DNA from: Otatea glauca
Lineage: Eukaryota; Streptophyta; Magnoliopsida; Poales; Poaceae
Assembly: GCA_036346275.1 (NCBI GenBank)
Contig: CM070730.1
Span: 41,214,918 to 41,278,917 of the forward strand
Direction: 5' to 3'
DNA: 64,000 bases
The position numbers were made by a program, and so were the translations under genes. Below, one piece after another: positions 44,683-57,599 of the stretch. A model generated the notes under the pieces. The model saw only the letters and a list, made by a program, of their open reading frames with translations, had not been told where the DNA came from and did not search any database. Position 1 is the first letter of the stretch. Each line of letters opens with the position of its first letter.

Positions 44683-47183
44683 TGTAAGGACCCGAATCCA
44701 CTGATTCGAACCCACTGTATTTACCGCACTAGTCCCAGGATCAACGCTAGTGCACACAGCTCAACATCGGTACATATCACATCATACTCAACGATATTAA
44801 AAATAATAATTCATTTATTGATATAGCTAAGTGTATGATCTTATGACCGACTTACATTATTAAGCCACGTAGGGCAAGACTGGAAATATAACCTAATCAT
44901 TAAGCAGCGGAAAGTACAAAAGTAGATAGCTCATCAGTTCACCACAGGCAACCGACAAGGCTTGGACCCTAATGACTCGCGTCCTCTTGCAACTCTTCCT
45001 CCAACACAGGTGTAGATTCTTCAACTGTTGATTTTCATTGTTGGCAAGGGTGAGTACTTAAAGCACTCAACCAGTTGTGCATAGAATGCAATTCTATGTA
45101 ACTATATGTAAGGCTTATTCCAATGGATAGGTTATCATGGCTATTTTGCAATAAGCAGCATTTATGAACAAATACAATAAATAGATTGTAAAGACTGTAA
45201 AACAAATAACAATAAATAGATTCAGCATTTCTGAAGTAAACCAAGTGTGATCCCACATGACGCACAAGTTCATAACATCGTTCCATATTCCATTAGTCAA
45301 GATTAATTATCAATGATTCAATCACATGTGATGACGTGGCATGGCTAAGCAACTAATACGGTCTAACCATCCCAGGTTGATTATCATTACTAACCAACTA
45401 TAATGAACCAATCTAGGGTGACAATAGATTATGGCATACAATGACAAGGTAGGGTACAGATCAAATTGGTATAATAGCTAAGTCCCAATTTAATTTGAAA
45501 CAATTGTATACTTGAAATAATATGCAATAGGGTAAAACAAATATAGCAATTTTATAAACATGGGTTCAACATGATCAAAGCACAACTTGCCTTGGAATAG
45601 GTCCTGATCTTGATCTGGAGCTTGCTCTTGAGTTGCTGGATCTTCCTCTGAAGCGTCGCACAATTCAACGTCTACGCGTACCGAAGGAGAAAAGCAAATA
45701 TATACCAAAACAGAGAGAAAATAAACTCGAAAAATCAATTAAAATTCTCCATTAAATAGATCTCAATTTTACAAATTTTTAGAAATTTGAATCACTCAAA
45801 TCCGAGTTAAGATGCAAAAGTTATAGCCTTTGGAAGTTTTGAATAAATACTGAAATTACAGAAATTAGAAAATCAGAATTAACAGAATTATTTTTAAATT
45901 GAAAAACCGAGTTACTGCGTCACGCTGACGTCAGCCCTGATGCCATCCAATCACACGGCAACACATGCCGCGGTCCATGGACTCGGTTCATGGTTTCGAT
46001 TTGGTCCACCGTGGACCCGGTCCATGCGGTGCTGGTTCACTAACGTGGGGGTCCAACGCCTTGGCTGACTCGGTGCCACGGAGACGTCCACGCAACACGC
46101 CACGCAACGCGCCACACCAGCGATCGAGTCCATGCGGCTGACACATGGCGACAGAGAATCTAGCCACCTCGACGGCGATGGCGCAGGGCCTTAGGGTCGT
46201 CGGCGCGGATCTGATGACACGATCGGTTTCTTCTCCGGTGCACTGAAACGACGGCGGCGAGGTTCTATTCTTCGACGGCGAAGTCCTCCCCGCGGATCTC
46301 CCTCTCCGACGAGCTTCCGGCGAAACAACGGCGCGCACAAGATGCTCTAGACGACGATGAAGCAGGTGCGTCTAGTTCCAGGCTTCGTGATGGCTTGATG
46401 GCGGCGAATTGTCAACTTCCTCTCGCGGCAGCACTGGGCAAACTTCTAGGGATTCTGACGAAACAGTGCTCGATCTACGAAATCTACCGTGGGGCTTTGG
46501 TTTGCGAACTCAAGGCGACCCCGAGGCGCTCCTCTTATAGCCGCGCTAACCTTCTCCGGTGCCGATTCGGACCTAGAGTCCATGGCGGCTACGGCCCGGG
46601 CGCGATCCTGAATCTGTTATGAAGACGACGACGCAGCTCCACGAGATGATGATCGGACGGTCACGAAACACTCCAGATGCTGCACGATCTTATCCGTCCA
46701 CGCGCTTCCCCAACGGCCCCGATCTGAAGAAGTCCCGAACCGGTACGTCTTGATCCCCACCGTGCGATCTCAATCCGACGGTCCACAGCCCTTTCAACTA
46801 TGGGCCGACGGTGCAAGCACTGGACCGCACCAAGATGGGCTCTACGTGCACAGTATTTGGCTCCGGCCCAATACTGTTCACTGGATTAAAAACGGGTTTC
46901 TGATTTAAAATAATTACAGAAATTCGCTTAATTTGTTTGAGGCAATAAAATAATCAGGAAAATTCCAAGAAAATTCTCAAAAATACTTTGAGATATTCTG
47001 GACTCAAATAAAATATTTTTGGCAAAACTTTATTTTAACTTTGCGTAAATTTAAATAGTTTTAACAAAAGGTCAATATTCTAAACTTAAAGATTATTCAA
47101 ATAAATCCAAATAAATTCCAAAAAAACATAAAATGCACAAATGACAATAAAATAATATTTAGATGAATTTTTGGGATGTTCCA
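44683..47183 (-). repeat. 3' LTR of a Tekay-like element (2.5 kb)
   Basis: The plus-strand start TGTAAGGACCCGAATCC and the following GCACTAGTCCCAGGATCAACGC align with the 4842 LTR. The right end is GGGATGTTCCA. On the coding strand it begins TGGAACATCCC and follows a polypurine tract (47184-47200), so it is the 3' LTR. It has a single copy of the block that is triplicated in the 4842 LTR. No gene is seen inside. Confidence 0.88.
46533..46539 (-). promoter_or_regulatory. TATA box of the 2.5-kb LTR
   Basis: The minus strand reads GGCTATAAGAGG, about 640 bases from the LTR start, next to the GC-rich block as in the related LTR. Confidence 0.55.
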
Positions 47184-47226
47184 AACCTCCCCTGCCTTAA
47201 CAGAATCTCGACCCCGAGATTCAGGG
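47184..47226 (-). promoter_or_regulatory. Polypurine tract before the 2.5-kb LTR
   Basis: The minus strand reads AAGGCAGGGGAGGTT immediately before the LTR start at 47183, preceded by GGGGTCGAGATT as in the sister element at 15975. Confidence 0.75.
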
Positions 47227-47441
47227 CTAACTAGAGAATAGGTTTGGAAACTCTGACTTCAAATCTTCTTCATGCTCCCAGGTTGCTTCACTTTCAGAAT
47301 GATTGCTCCACTGAACTCTGCAAAAGCGAATAGACTTGCTTCTAGTTCTGCGCTCCATAACATCCAAAATTCTGACTAGCTGCTCCTTGTAAGTCAGGTC
47401 TTCCTACAGCTCTATTGCGTCTAATGGGGTTTGTTCTGCTG
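47227..47441 (-). pseudogene. Chromodomain at the C-terminus of a Tekay-like pol, cut by copia insertion
   Basis: Translated on the minus strand, the last 71 codons before a TAG at 47227 give a chromodomain-type sequence: VRILDVMERRTRSKSI, then FCRVQWSNHSESEATWEHEE. Trp and the aromatic cage region are present. A TAG lies where a Gln is expected, about twelve codons in from the right edge. The rest of pol is missing because the copia LTR begins at 47442. It has no ATG and is easily missed by ORF callers. It identifies the 44683 LTR as that of a chromovirus. Confidence 0.85.
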
Positions 47442-49068
47442 TGAAGGACCAAGATGGTGAACAGAGGGGGGGGGTGAATGGTCGCAAATAAAAATTCCCC
47501 CAAAATACTCCAACAAAAACCTCGACAAGATCGGTCAAAGGAAATTGTGAAAAACCCGAAAAACTAGACAACTATGTGTACCCCAAGCTTGCATGGATAA
47601 GTACCATCAAATATGTGGGGATTTTTGAGTCACAATCCTGGTTGTCTAGTGTCCAAGATAAAGAGGAATCAATTCAAACTCTTGCTTTTAGAAAGGACAT
47701 CAATTCAAATCACAAAAGTCACTTTCAGAAAAGCAAAAGCAGAATTTCCAGAAATTGTCCTCAATTTGCACAGGAGGTTGGTGGGTTTCTGCAGCTCAAA
47801 AAATTCTGAGAATTTTTTTGCCTATGAGCATCAGAGTCATGAAGAAATACAGCAAATTTATCCTCAAAAAGCCTTACAGAAAAAACAGGAAAAATCTAAG
47901 AACACAGTATGCTCAAGAACTTCGAGCAGAAAGTTTGGGGCTCGGTTTTCACACATGGCGCCCAAACGGTGCAACAAGTAAACTCCAAAATTTTTCTTCA
48001 GGTGTATATCATAGTCCCTCACCTCCTCCAATAAGAATCACTTAAAAAGGATTTTTCTATATTTTTACAAAAATCAAACACTGACTGCTGCGCGAAGAAC
48101 AAGTTCTGAACAAAGTTGGAACTTGAAAGAAAAGATGTTCTCTACTCAATCCAAGAGTGCAAAAGAGATGTAAAACCATATGAACACACTCAAAACATCC
48201 AAGATCAGCAGCATTTAGAAGGAGGGGAGGCAAATCCAAATTACTTGAAAGTAAATTGCGGGAAAGTAAATGCTGAATTTAAATTATGTAAAGTAAAGAC
48301 ATAATGTAAATGCATAAAATAAATTCAGAGGTGGATGGACAAAACTTTCATTTCTGGAAGGGAGGTTACAAAGCCTCACATTCATGTGGGCAAAGCTCAA
48401 ATGAGCATCAAAAACCTCAACACCTTCAAGGGAAGGAGGCTACCCCTCCACCCCTATTTATACTACTCTTGGGCCACCTACTACCCTTGGATGAGTCCCT
48501 CAACCCTAGAGTACTCATCTAAGGGCTAGGATTAACCCACACACACAGCCTTGCAAGGGCTAACCCAAAACCCACACACATACCGGGTTTTCTTGCACGG
48601 TTTTCAAAGCATTCTACCTAGACCCGCTAACCTATCAACTAGACCTCAATTCGACGGCCCTCATTGATCCACGCGGCATCTAGCTAGCATCAACTCCTTT
48701 CCTTGTCTTCTTGACTTGCCCGGACTCCGTCTCCGATCATCTTCTGGCGATCTCTCAACCGTCTGGACCTCCAACGCTCCTCGCCTATTCCCGGTCATCC
48801 TTCGCCTCACCATGACCTAGCACCGTCGCCCTGCAACCATCAAAGACAAGGAAACTCCTCACATAGCAATGCCCACAAAGATGTGCAATAAACCATCCAA
48901 CTCATCACTACCGCATCCATACGACCGGTAGTGCCACTCCTGACAAAGACAACTCAAATTGCTTCATTTTGAAAATCAATCCAAATCAAACTCAAACTTG
49001 AGCACACCTTGCTCAAATAAAGTCAAATACTCATCACAAACATGGATGGACCTCCACATGGTCCTTCA
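47442..49068 (-). repeat. 3' LTR of copia element E0 (1627 bp)
   Basis: Terminal inverted repeats TGAAGGACC/GGTCCTTCA. A TATA box lies on the minus strand at 48462-48455 (TATAAATA). It is highly similar to 50264-51890 and 59626-61225. Confidence 0.95.
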
Positions 49069-50263
49069 ATCCCCCCCTTGATGAGTATATTGACAAACCA
49101 CACAAAAGGCATAAATTTGAGTTTGAAGAAAATGAAGAAGAAAGCAATTTTTAGTTGCAAAGTCAAACTTGGTCCAAAGATAGAAATTAGAACCATGATC
49201 AAGTTGACGAAGAGGAATTCAGATTTTAGAGTTAAATTTAAGAAAGAGCAAGTTTTCAACAAAAACTCTAAAATCCAACTAAACATGTCAAATGTGATTA
49301 TGAGATTATGATCCAACAGAAGTAGTAGCATAGTTTTACAAAGATCATAATAACCAAATAAGCATTCACATTTTTATCTTTTTAGTGATGCCTTTTCTAC
49401 GTTTTCTCCCCCTTTTGGCAATATAGGCATCAAATTTTTTTATGTATGCATTAAATGCAATCGAAAGAGCTTTGAAGATTATCCAATTGATCAAAATGGA
49501 AGGATATTACACCAAGCTTGACAATTTCAGAAGATGACTAAACTAAGACATGTCCAAGTGCAAATACGAGCTTAGTTTTGAATATTTCATTTTTAGCAAG
49601 ATTAGACAAGTGCAACACTTAGCTTTAGTTTCAAAAATAGAAGAATAGCCACTCTAAGGATCAAAAGGAAAACCTAGAGTTCAACCTACTCAACACTTTG
49701 GGGAATATAAAAGAGCATACAAGGTCCTTCGGGCTCATTTATCACTTAATGCAAATTTTGATTTATCATCATACAAGACATAGCGGGGTGCAAATGTTTG
49801 ACATTATTTGCATTCTTTACCCACATATGTCTTTGTTTTTAATTTATTTGCATTTTCTTTTGACAACCAATTGACTCAAGCCGTATGCGACCATCTCAAG
49901 ATGAACTCTTAAGAGGATGATCTAGGTCAAACACGATGTATTCCAAGTTCATCCCAAGTGCAATAGGAAGCGGTCTTGTGAATGCAAGGTGTTGAGTCAT
50001 ATGTGCACAAGAAGAGTCAATTTTGTTTAATTTTCATTTTTTTTGCACAATGATTCATGAGCAGTTGAAGGACTCTAGCATGGATAAAACTAGTTTCACC
50101 CAAGTTGCTATAGGGACTCTAGAGAACTCCTAAATTCCTCAAATTATGGCACAAACCTCTAGAGAAGAAACCTAGCAAGTAAAAGCAATAAGTTTCATCA
50201 AGTTTTTCATTTAAGGCTTATTTCATTTTTAAGCTTAGCAAGTTAAATGAATTTGGACATACC
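49069..50263 (-). other. 3' noncoding internal region of E0
   Basis: It begins with the polypurine tract (minus strand ATCAAGGGGGGGAT at 49082-49069). No ORF is supported over the remaining 1.2 kb. It is nearly identical to 51891-53070 in E1. It ends with the target duplication ATACC (50259-50263). Confidence 0.85.
50259..50263. repeat. Target site duplication ATACC (left of E1)
   Basis: Pairs with ATACT at 61226-61230, one mismatch. Confidence 0.8.
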
Positions 50264-51890
50264 TGAAGGACCGAAATGGCGAACAGAGGGGGGGTGAATG
50301 GTCGCAAATAAAAATTGCCCCAAAATACTCCAACAAAAACCTCGACAAGATCGCTCAAAAGGAATTGTGAAAAACCCGAAAAACTAGACAACTATGTGTA
50401 CCCCAAGCTTGCATGGATAAGTACCATAAAATATGTGGGGATTTTTGAGTCACAATCCTGGTTGTCTAGTGTCCAAGATAAAGAGGAATCAATTCAAACT
50501 CTTGCTTTTAGAAAGGACATCAATTCAAATCACAAAAGTCACTTTCAGAAAAGCAAAAGCAGAATTCCCAGAACTTATCCTCAATTTGCACAGGAGGTTG
50601 GTGGGTTTCTGTAGCTCACAAAATTTTGAGACTTTTTCTCCCTGTGAGCATCAGAGTCTTGAAGAACTCCACCAAATTTCTCCTCAAAAGCCTTACAGAA
50701 AAACACGAAAAATCGAAGAACACAGTCTAGTCAAGAACTTTGAGCAGAACGTTTGGGGCTCGGTTTTCACCTCATGGCGCCCAAACGGTACAACAAGTGA
50801 ACTCCAACATTTTTCTGCAAGCGGATATCAGAGTCCCGCACCTCCTCCAACAAGAATCACTCAAAAGGATTTTTCTATATTTTACAAAAATCAAACACTG
50901 ACTGCTGCGCCAAGAACAAGTTCAGAACAAAGTTGGAACTTGAAAGAAAAGATGTTCTCTACTCAATCCAAGAGTGCAAAAGAGATGTAAAACCATATGA
51001 ACACACTCAAAACATCCAAGAACAGCAGCATTTAGAAGGAGGAGGCAAATCCAAATTACTTGAAAGTAAATTGCGGGAATGTAATTGCGGAAAGTAAATG
51101 CTGAATTTAAATTGCGTAAAGTAAAGACATAATGTAAATGCATAAAATAAATTCAGAGGTGGATGAATAAAACTTTCATTTCTGGAAGGGAGGTTACAAA
51201 GCCTCACATTCATGTGGGCAAAGCTCAAATGAGCATCAAAACCTCAACACCTTCAAGGAAGGAGGCTACCCTCCACCCCTATTTATACTACTCTTGGGCC
51301 ACCTACCACCCTTGGATGAGTCCCTCAACCCTAGAGCACTCATCTAAGGGCTAGGATTAACCCACACACACAGCCATGCAAGGGCTAACCCAAAACCCAC
51401 ACACATACCGGGTTTTCTTGCACGGTTTTCAAAGCATACTACCTAGACCCGCTAACCTATCAACTAGACCTCAATCCGACGGCCCTCATTGATCCACGCG
51501 GCATCTAGCTAGCATCAACTCCTTTCCTTGTCTTCTTGACTTGCCCGGACTCCGCCTCCGATCATCTTCCGCGATCTCCCAACCGTCTGGACCTCCGACG
51601 CCTCGCCTAGTCCCGGTCATCCTTCGCCTCACCATGACCTAGCACCGTCGTCCTGCAACCATCAAAGACAAGGAAACTCCTCACATAGCAATGCCCACAA
51701 AGATGTGCAATAAACCATCCAACTCATCACTACCGCGTCCATACGACCGGTACTGCCACTCCTGGCAGAGACAACTCAAATTGCTTCATTTTGAAAATCA
51801 ATCCAAATCAAACTCAAACTTGAGCACACCTTGCTCAAATAAAGTCAAATACTCATCACAAACATGGATGGACCTCCACATGGTCCTTCA
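50264..51890 (-). repeat. 3' LTR of copia element E1 (1627 bp)
   Basis: TGAAGGACC...GGTCCTTCA ends. TATA box on the minus strand at 51287-51280. The polypurine tract (minus strand AAGGGGGAGAT) lies at 51891-51901. Confidence 0.95.
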
Positions 51891-53943
51891 ATCTCCCCCT
51901 TGATGAGTATATTGACAAACCACACAAAAGGCATAAATTTGAGTTTGAAGAAAATGAAGAAGAAAGCAATTTTAGTTGCAAAGTCAAACTTGGTCCAAAG
52001 ATAGAAATTAGAACCATGACCAAGTTGACGAAGAGGAATTCAGATTTTAGAGTTAAATTTAAGAAAGAGCAAGTTTTCAACAAAACTCTAAAATCCAACT
52101 AAACATGTCAAATGTGATTATGAGATTATGATCCAAATGTAGTAGTAGCATAGTTTTACAAAGATCATAATAACCAAATAAGCATTCACATTTTTATCTT
52201 TTTAGTGATGCCTTTTCTACGTTATCTCCCCCTTTTGGCAATATAGGCATCAATTTTTTTTATGTATGCATGAAATGCAATCGAAAGAGCTTTGAAGATT
52301 ATCCAATTGATCAAAATGGAAGGATATTACACCAAGCTTGTCAATTTAGAAGATGACTAAACTAAGACATGTCCAAGTGCAAATACGAGCTTAGTTTTGA
52401 ATATTTCATTTTAGCAAGATTTGACAAGTGCAACACTTAGCTTTAGTTTCAAAAATAGAAGAATAGCCACTCTAAGGATCAAAAGGAAAACCTAGAGTTC
52501 AACCTACTCAACACGTTGGGGAATCTAGAAGAGCATACAAGGTCCTTCGGGCTCATTTATCACTTAATGCAAATTTTGATTTATCATCATACAAGACATA
52601 GCGGGGTGCAAATGTTTGACATTATTTGCATTCTTTACCCACATATGTCTTTGTTTTTAATTTATTTGCATTTTCTTTTGACAACCAATTGACTCAAGCC
52701 GTATCGACCATCTCAAGATGAGCTCTTAAGAGGATGGTCTAGGTCAAACACGATGTATTCCAAGTTCATCCCAAGTGCAATGGGAAGCGGTCTTGTGAAT
52801 ACAAGGTGTTGAGTCGTATGTGCACAAGAAGAGTCAATTTTGTTTAATTTTCATTTTTAGCACAACGATTCATGAGCAATTGAAGGACTCTAGCATGGAT
52901 CAAACTAGTTTCACCCAAGTTGCTATAGGGACTCTAGAGAACTCCTAAATTTCTCAAATTATGGCACAAACCTCTAGAGAAGAAACCTAGCAAGTAAAAG
53001 CAACAAGTTTCATCAAGTTTTTCATTTAAGGCTTATTTCATTTTTAAGCTTAGCAAGTTAAATGAACTTGGACATACCTAAGCTAGTGATTTTCTTCAAA
53101 TGATGTAGCATGGTGTATAGCATGAAGAAGAAATCAATTGCATAATAGACAAAGCTCATAAAATGAAAATGCAGTCTAAATGCAATGCATGAACAGATTC
53201 CCAAACTCCCCTCAACAAATGAATCAATTTTAAGCTCAAATCTGGTTAAAGTTGAGTTATTATCAAGATTAGGCATAAAGAAAACCCGAATGAACTCAAT
53301 AATAACAGAAAAGCAGAATGAGGAGAAGAAGTCGAGAAAGCGCAAAACTGGATGGCTATAGAGCATAGAAAAGATAGAAGAGACTCACTACGGCTCGGAC
53401 TCGCTCTTATCTTCCCATGGATGACATAGGGAAGCGACTCTAGATCCCAACTAAGGAGTGCACATGCACTGTCTACCCAGAGGCCCAATACCGCTAGACT
53501 TATAAGGCGTGAGGGAACTCAACCTAGAGAGAAGAGAGAACACTAATCACGCATGATAGCAACCTAAAGCACAAGATAAGAGGTCAATGCAAGGCATGCG
53601 AGAAGTCTAAGTGAGTGAACTCAACTCAAGAAAACAAGCCCAAAGTCACCCGGAAGAAACACAAAGAAAAGAAAAGTGGAAGAAAACATATAATACATAA
53701 TATACAAACCAGCTCCCCCTCACGAAAGGCCGTAAGGCTCACGACTCAAGCTCACTCCTCAAGGCAACAAACTGAGCTATCCAAAGGCTTGGTGAAAATA
53801 TCGGCTAATCAAGGTCACTCTCACGAATCGAAGCGCGATATCTCCCTTCTCCACATGGTCTCTAAGGAAGTGATATCTAATATCAATGTGCTTGGTCCGG
53901 AATGTTGCTTTGGGTTTTAGCAATGCAAATAGCTGAAGTGTTG
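51891..53943 (-). other. 3' noncoding region of E1 between pol and LTR
   Basis: About 2 kb without a supported frame on either strand. SIRE-type elements may carry an envelope-like ORF here, but I find none. The short open frames lack similarity between the copies. Confidence 0.75.
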
Positions 53944-54660
53944 TCACGAGAAAAGTGGCACACTCTCTATCTCTAACCCATAGTCCCGTAAGGTCGATCT
54001 CATCAGAGCACTGCTACAAAGAACTAGTTGCAAAGACAACATACTCGGCCTCGTGGTGGATATGCAACTCGGATCGCTTCCTAGATGACCAAGAAACAAG
54101 AGAAGTGCCAATGAATTGGCAAGTGCCGAAGTGCTCTTCCTATCTATCCTCTGACAAAGAAAGTCGGCATCGGAAAAGGCTCTAAGAGATAGACAAGAAG
54201 ACGAAGAGTACCAAATACCATAATCGGTGGTAGCACGAAGGTACACAAGATGCGCTTGACCTTTGGCGGTGAGAGGCGCGAGGAGAAGCTTGAAATCGAG
54301 CGCATGGACACACAGCAAAATGTATGTCGGCCTCGAGCGGTGAGGTACAAGAGGAGCCGATCATGCTCAAACTCCTTTTGATCAAGCAGGCTCACCATCC
54401 TCATCGGGCTCGAGGACAAAGTGGTGGCCATAGGAGTCATCACCGGCTTCCCATCGACATGTCGAAACGCCTCAGAGGTCACGGGTATATTTGCCTTGAT
54501 GCAAGAAAGTACCTCCCGAGTCCGCTTGATTTGGAAGCCAAGAAAGTAGCTCAACTCGCCCATCATACTCATCTCAAACTCAGTGCTCATCACCTCGTAA
54601 AACTGAGACACAAGCGAATGAGATGAGCCACCAAAATTATATCGCCCACATAAATCTGGA
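53944..54660 (-). pseudogene. Copia RT C-terminal half and RNase H (E1)
   Basis: The RT catalytic motif reads YVGD (54652-54641) where copia RTs have YVDD. Nine bases on, a one-base deletion shifts the frame. The next frame has EFEMSMMGELSYFLGFQIKR and VMTPMATT. The RNase H region (54318-53944) shows SFSDADF-type text (AFSDADFLCQRIDRKSTSA) and further shifts. The same YVGD and the same shift occur in E0. This RT cannot be active. Confidence 0.87.
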
Positions 54661-55320
54661 CAAGAAGAAAATGAGACTCATGGTGTCGATGAATGAGTTT
54701 TGTCTACTATGCCCATTTTGAAGTCATGGTGAGAAGATAAGACTTGAGCCTCTCATACCATGCTCTGGGGGCCTGCTTGAGTCCATACAAAGCTTTGGAG
54801 AGCTTGTATACATGACTCGGAAACTTGGGGTTCTCGAATCTCGAGGTTGTTTGACATAAACCTCTTCCTCAATATAGCCATTGAGGAATGCACTCTTGAC
54901 ATCCATTTGATAGAGCTTGAAGCCCAGGATGCAGAGAATGCAAGCGGGATCCTAATAGCCTCTAGTCTAGCTACAGGGCAAAGGTCTCCTCAAAGTCAAG
55001 ACCCTCAACCTGAGAAAAGCCCTGTGCAACTAGCCTAGCCTTGTTGCGAATGACAACCCCATCCTCACTCTGCTTGTTTTTGAACACCCACTTGGTCCCA
55101 ATGACATTATGACCAGATGGGGCTCGACAAGTCGCCATACCTTGTTCCTCTCAAAGTTCTCAAGTTCTCATGCATAGCATTAATCCACGATTCATCGGAT
55201 AATGCATGAGAAACATCTTTCGGCTCAAAGGAGGCAACGAAGGCGAGTGGAGGCAGAATCGACAAACCTGATTTTGAGCGAGTGACGCTCAAACAGATCA
55301 CCAATGATCCGATCGGTGGA
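54661..55320 (-). pseudogene. Copia RT N-terminal half (E1)
   Basis: Frame 54906-54724 carries the copia hallmark [21 protein letters not shown], then drifts out of frame. Upstream, SHALSDESWINAMHENL (about 55210-55150) is the start of the RVT_2-type domain. At least two indels separate these pieces. Confidence 0.85.
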
Positions 55321-55639
55321 TGAGCTTCTGGATATGACGGGAGGACCGAGGCAGATGGCCTCTACCTCATGCACGTAAGAGGTAGGAGCAGAGCCACTCA
55401 CCAAGGAGAGTCGGAAGGCAAGGGTGGTCACTCCGAGGTGCGAAATGGAAACAGGAGGCACCTCGGGTATAGAGGGAACTGGATCGGTGGAACACCATCA
55501 TCTCCATCATCCTCATCTTCTACAAAGATGGTCTCGGAGGGATAAGAAGAGCTCAAACATCGTGTCTAGCTCCCCGGCTAGCCTCATCAAGGTCACATCA
55601 CAGTCTCTATGATCCTATGCGCATCAACACCTGCACTTA

Positions 55640-56450
55640 TAGCTACGAGAAGAAGTCGAGTAACCTAGAAAGATACCATCGGAAGAGCGAGACTCAAACT
55701 TATCTAGGTTACTGACTTCAAGATAAAACACTTGCAACCAAAACGCGAAAATGAGACACACTGGGCTTTCGCCCATACCTCAACTCATAAGAAGTGCGAT
55801 GCAAATGTGCTCTCAAAACACGCGATTAGAAACATGGCAAGCGAAGCTATAGCCTCACCCAAAACTTCCTAGGAGTATCAGACTGTCTAGCATCGTCTGG
55901 CCATCTCAACCAAGGTCTGTTCTTCCTTTCCACTACGCCATTCACGAGAGGCGAGGAGAAGAGAAGCGATGCTCTAAACCGCACTCCACACAAAACTCTC
56001 AAAGTAGGAATTCTTGAACTCAGTGCCATTATCACTGCAGATAGCTCGTAATGCACCCGGGAGCTCAATAGACAACCCATCGATCAAACCCTCAAGTGAG
56101 AAAAGTCTCATCCTTGAGGCCATGAAGAATACCCAAGAGTATCTAGAAAATCATCAACGATGACAAGAACATACCACTTCCCTCCCGCCGATTGCACTCT
56201 AGCCGACCAACAAAGGTCCATATGTAAAAGCTGTCACGGTGCATCACCATCACTACTGGATCGGAGGATGAGAAGCGAGAACCATCTTGCCATGTCGGCA
56301 AGGAGAGCAAACTAAGTCTTTGACCATCTTGAGTTTGGGCAAACCCGAATGAGATCGTGGCGCTAACTCGGGTCAAATGATCAAAACCAATGTGACCAAG
56401 TCTCCTATGCCGGAAGGAGAGATCACGGACTCGAAGCAATCAAACATCAA
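55640..56450 (-). pseudogene. Copia integrase (E1)
   Basis: HRRLGHIGFDHLTRVS (about 56415-56365) is the zinc-binding N-terminal part. The DDE core follows in shifting frames: HMDL near 56217, VVERKNR near 55925 (the Glu region), and CFILKS-type text beyond. Short indels occur every 50-100 bases, so no active protein can be made. Confidence 0.83.
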
Positions 56451-56599
56451 GAGAGTCTCCGAAGAAGCGTAAAAATCAGCACGAAAGACTCTCCCAAATC
56501 TAGAAATCCCAAGAACTAACCCTCCCGATGAATCAAGGATTCTACAGCATTACTCTTGAAGCTTACCTCGAAAGAGTCATCGATAAGTCGAGAAACAGA

Positions 56600-56860
56600 G
56601 AGCAGATTGTATTGCGACTTACTTACTAAGGCAACATCTTTAAGAATGAAATTTTGGTTAATGCAGATGGTACCTTTAGCAATGACTCTACTCAAGATGC
56701 ATCCCCAAAAGTGATTAACTCATCACCGGGGCTCGGACTAGGAAGAGAACTAACGAGAATCTCCGGTCATATGACGAGAACAACCGAGTCAACAATCCAA
56801 ACATCGCCCTTCCCCATCCGATTTAACCGATCAAGACACAAGAGAGAAAGATGACTCGAT
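56600..56860 (-). pseudogene. Copia aspartic protease region (E1)
   Basis: Between gag and integrase the minus strand encodes, in mixed frames, a WIVDS-type active-site segment near 56795 followed by text resembling the copia protease flap. The frame is broken repeatedly. Position and order support the call more than the residues do. Confidence 0.6.
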
Positions 56861-57599
56861 CTTGGGATAGAGTGAAGACTTAGGAACCCAATCTTGAACC
56901 ATACGACACCTCAGTACCGACCACATGAAGAAGATCGACTCGAGTGTCTCTCCGACGCTCAACTCTCACACGATCAGAGCAACTCGTAGATAATCTAGGA
57001 GTCAAAGCGGGTTGGCACGCAGTGGTGCAAAAGCCGACCATCCCAAGAAGGCTGCTGGATCTCCTACCGAAAACACCTCACGCCACCGATATCTACCTCG
57101 ATGGGAAAACGAGGAATATCAAGAGGACGGCGGAAAAGGCCGACTACGAACAGCTCGGGACTAAAACTCAAGAACTAGCATGAAAACCAAGTCCGGGACC
57201 TTGCCCAAAAACAAGCGACTCTCTAACTTTGTCTAGAAGGTGTGTGTCTTAGGAGCACTCAAAGTCCGGGATGACCACAATACCCCTAAGAGCAGCAACA
57301 CGCCACGCCGAGTGATCTTGGCGCGCTCAAGCAAAAATCTACTAGGTGACCATCCTTCTACAGAAGGTGCATGTGTACTTCGCCTTGCTAGAGGCGTAGC
57401 AATAGGAGTAACACCCTTCGGTCGGAAGTCCTATGGACAACCCCAAGAGACCTAAACATGGTGGTACTCACTCTGAGCTACCACAATCTCACCACTCTTG
57501 GAGCCGCAAGACTATGGTGGGAGGATGCGCTGAGCGTGCTCAAGGGATCAAATCCTAGACCTTGATTGAATCTACTAATCTTGGATTGGTCTAGAATAA

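Noticed and set aside
51891..53943. Envelope-like ORF expected in some SIRE-type copia elements
   Set aside because: No long frame on the coding strand and nothing conserved as protein between the E0 and E1 copies.
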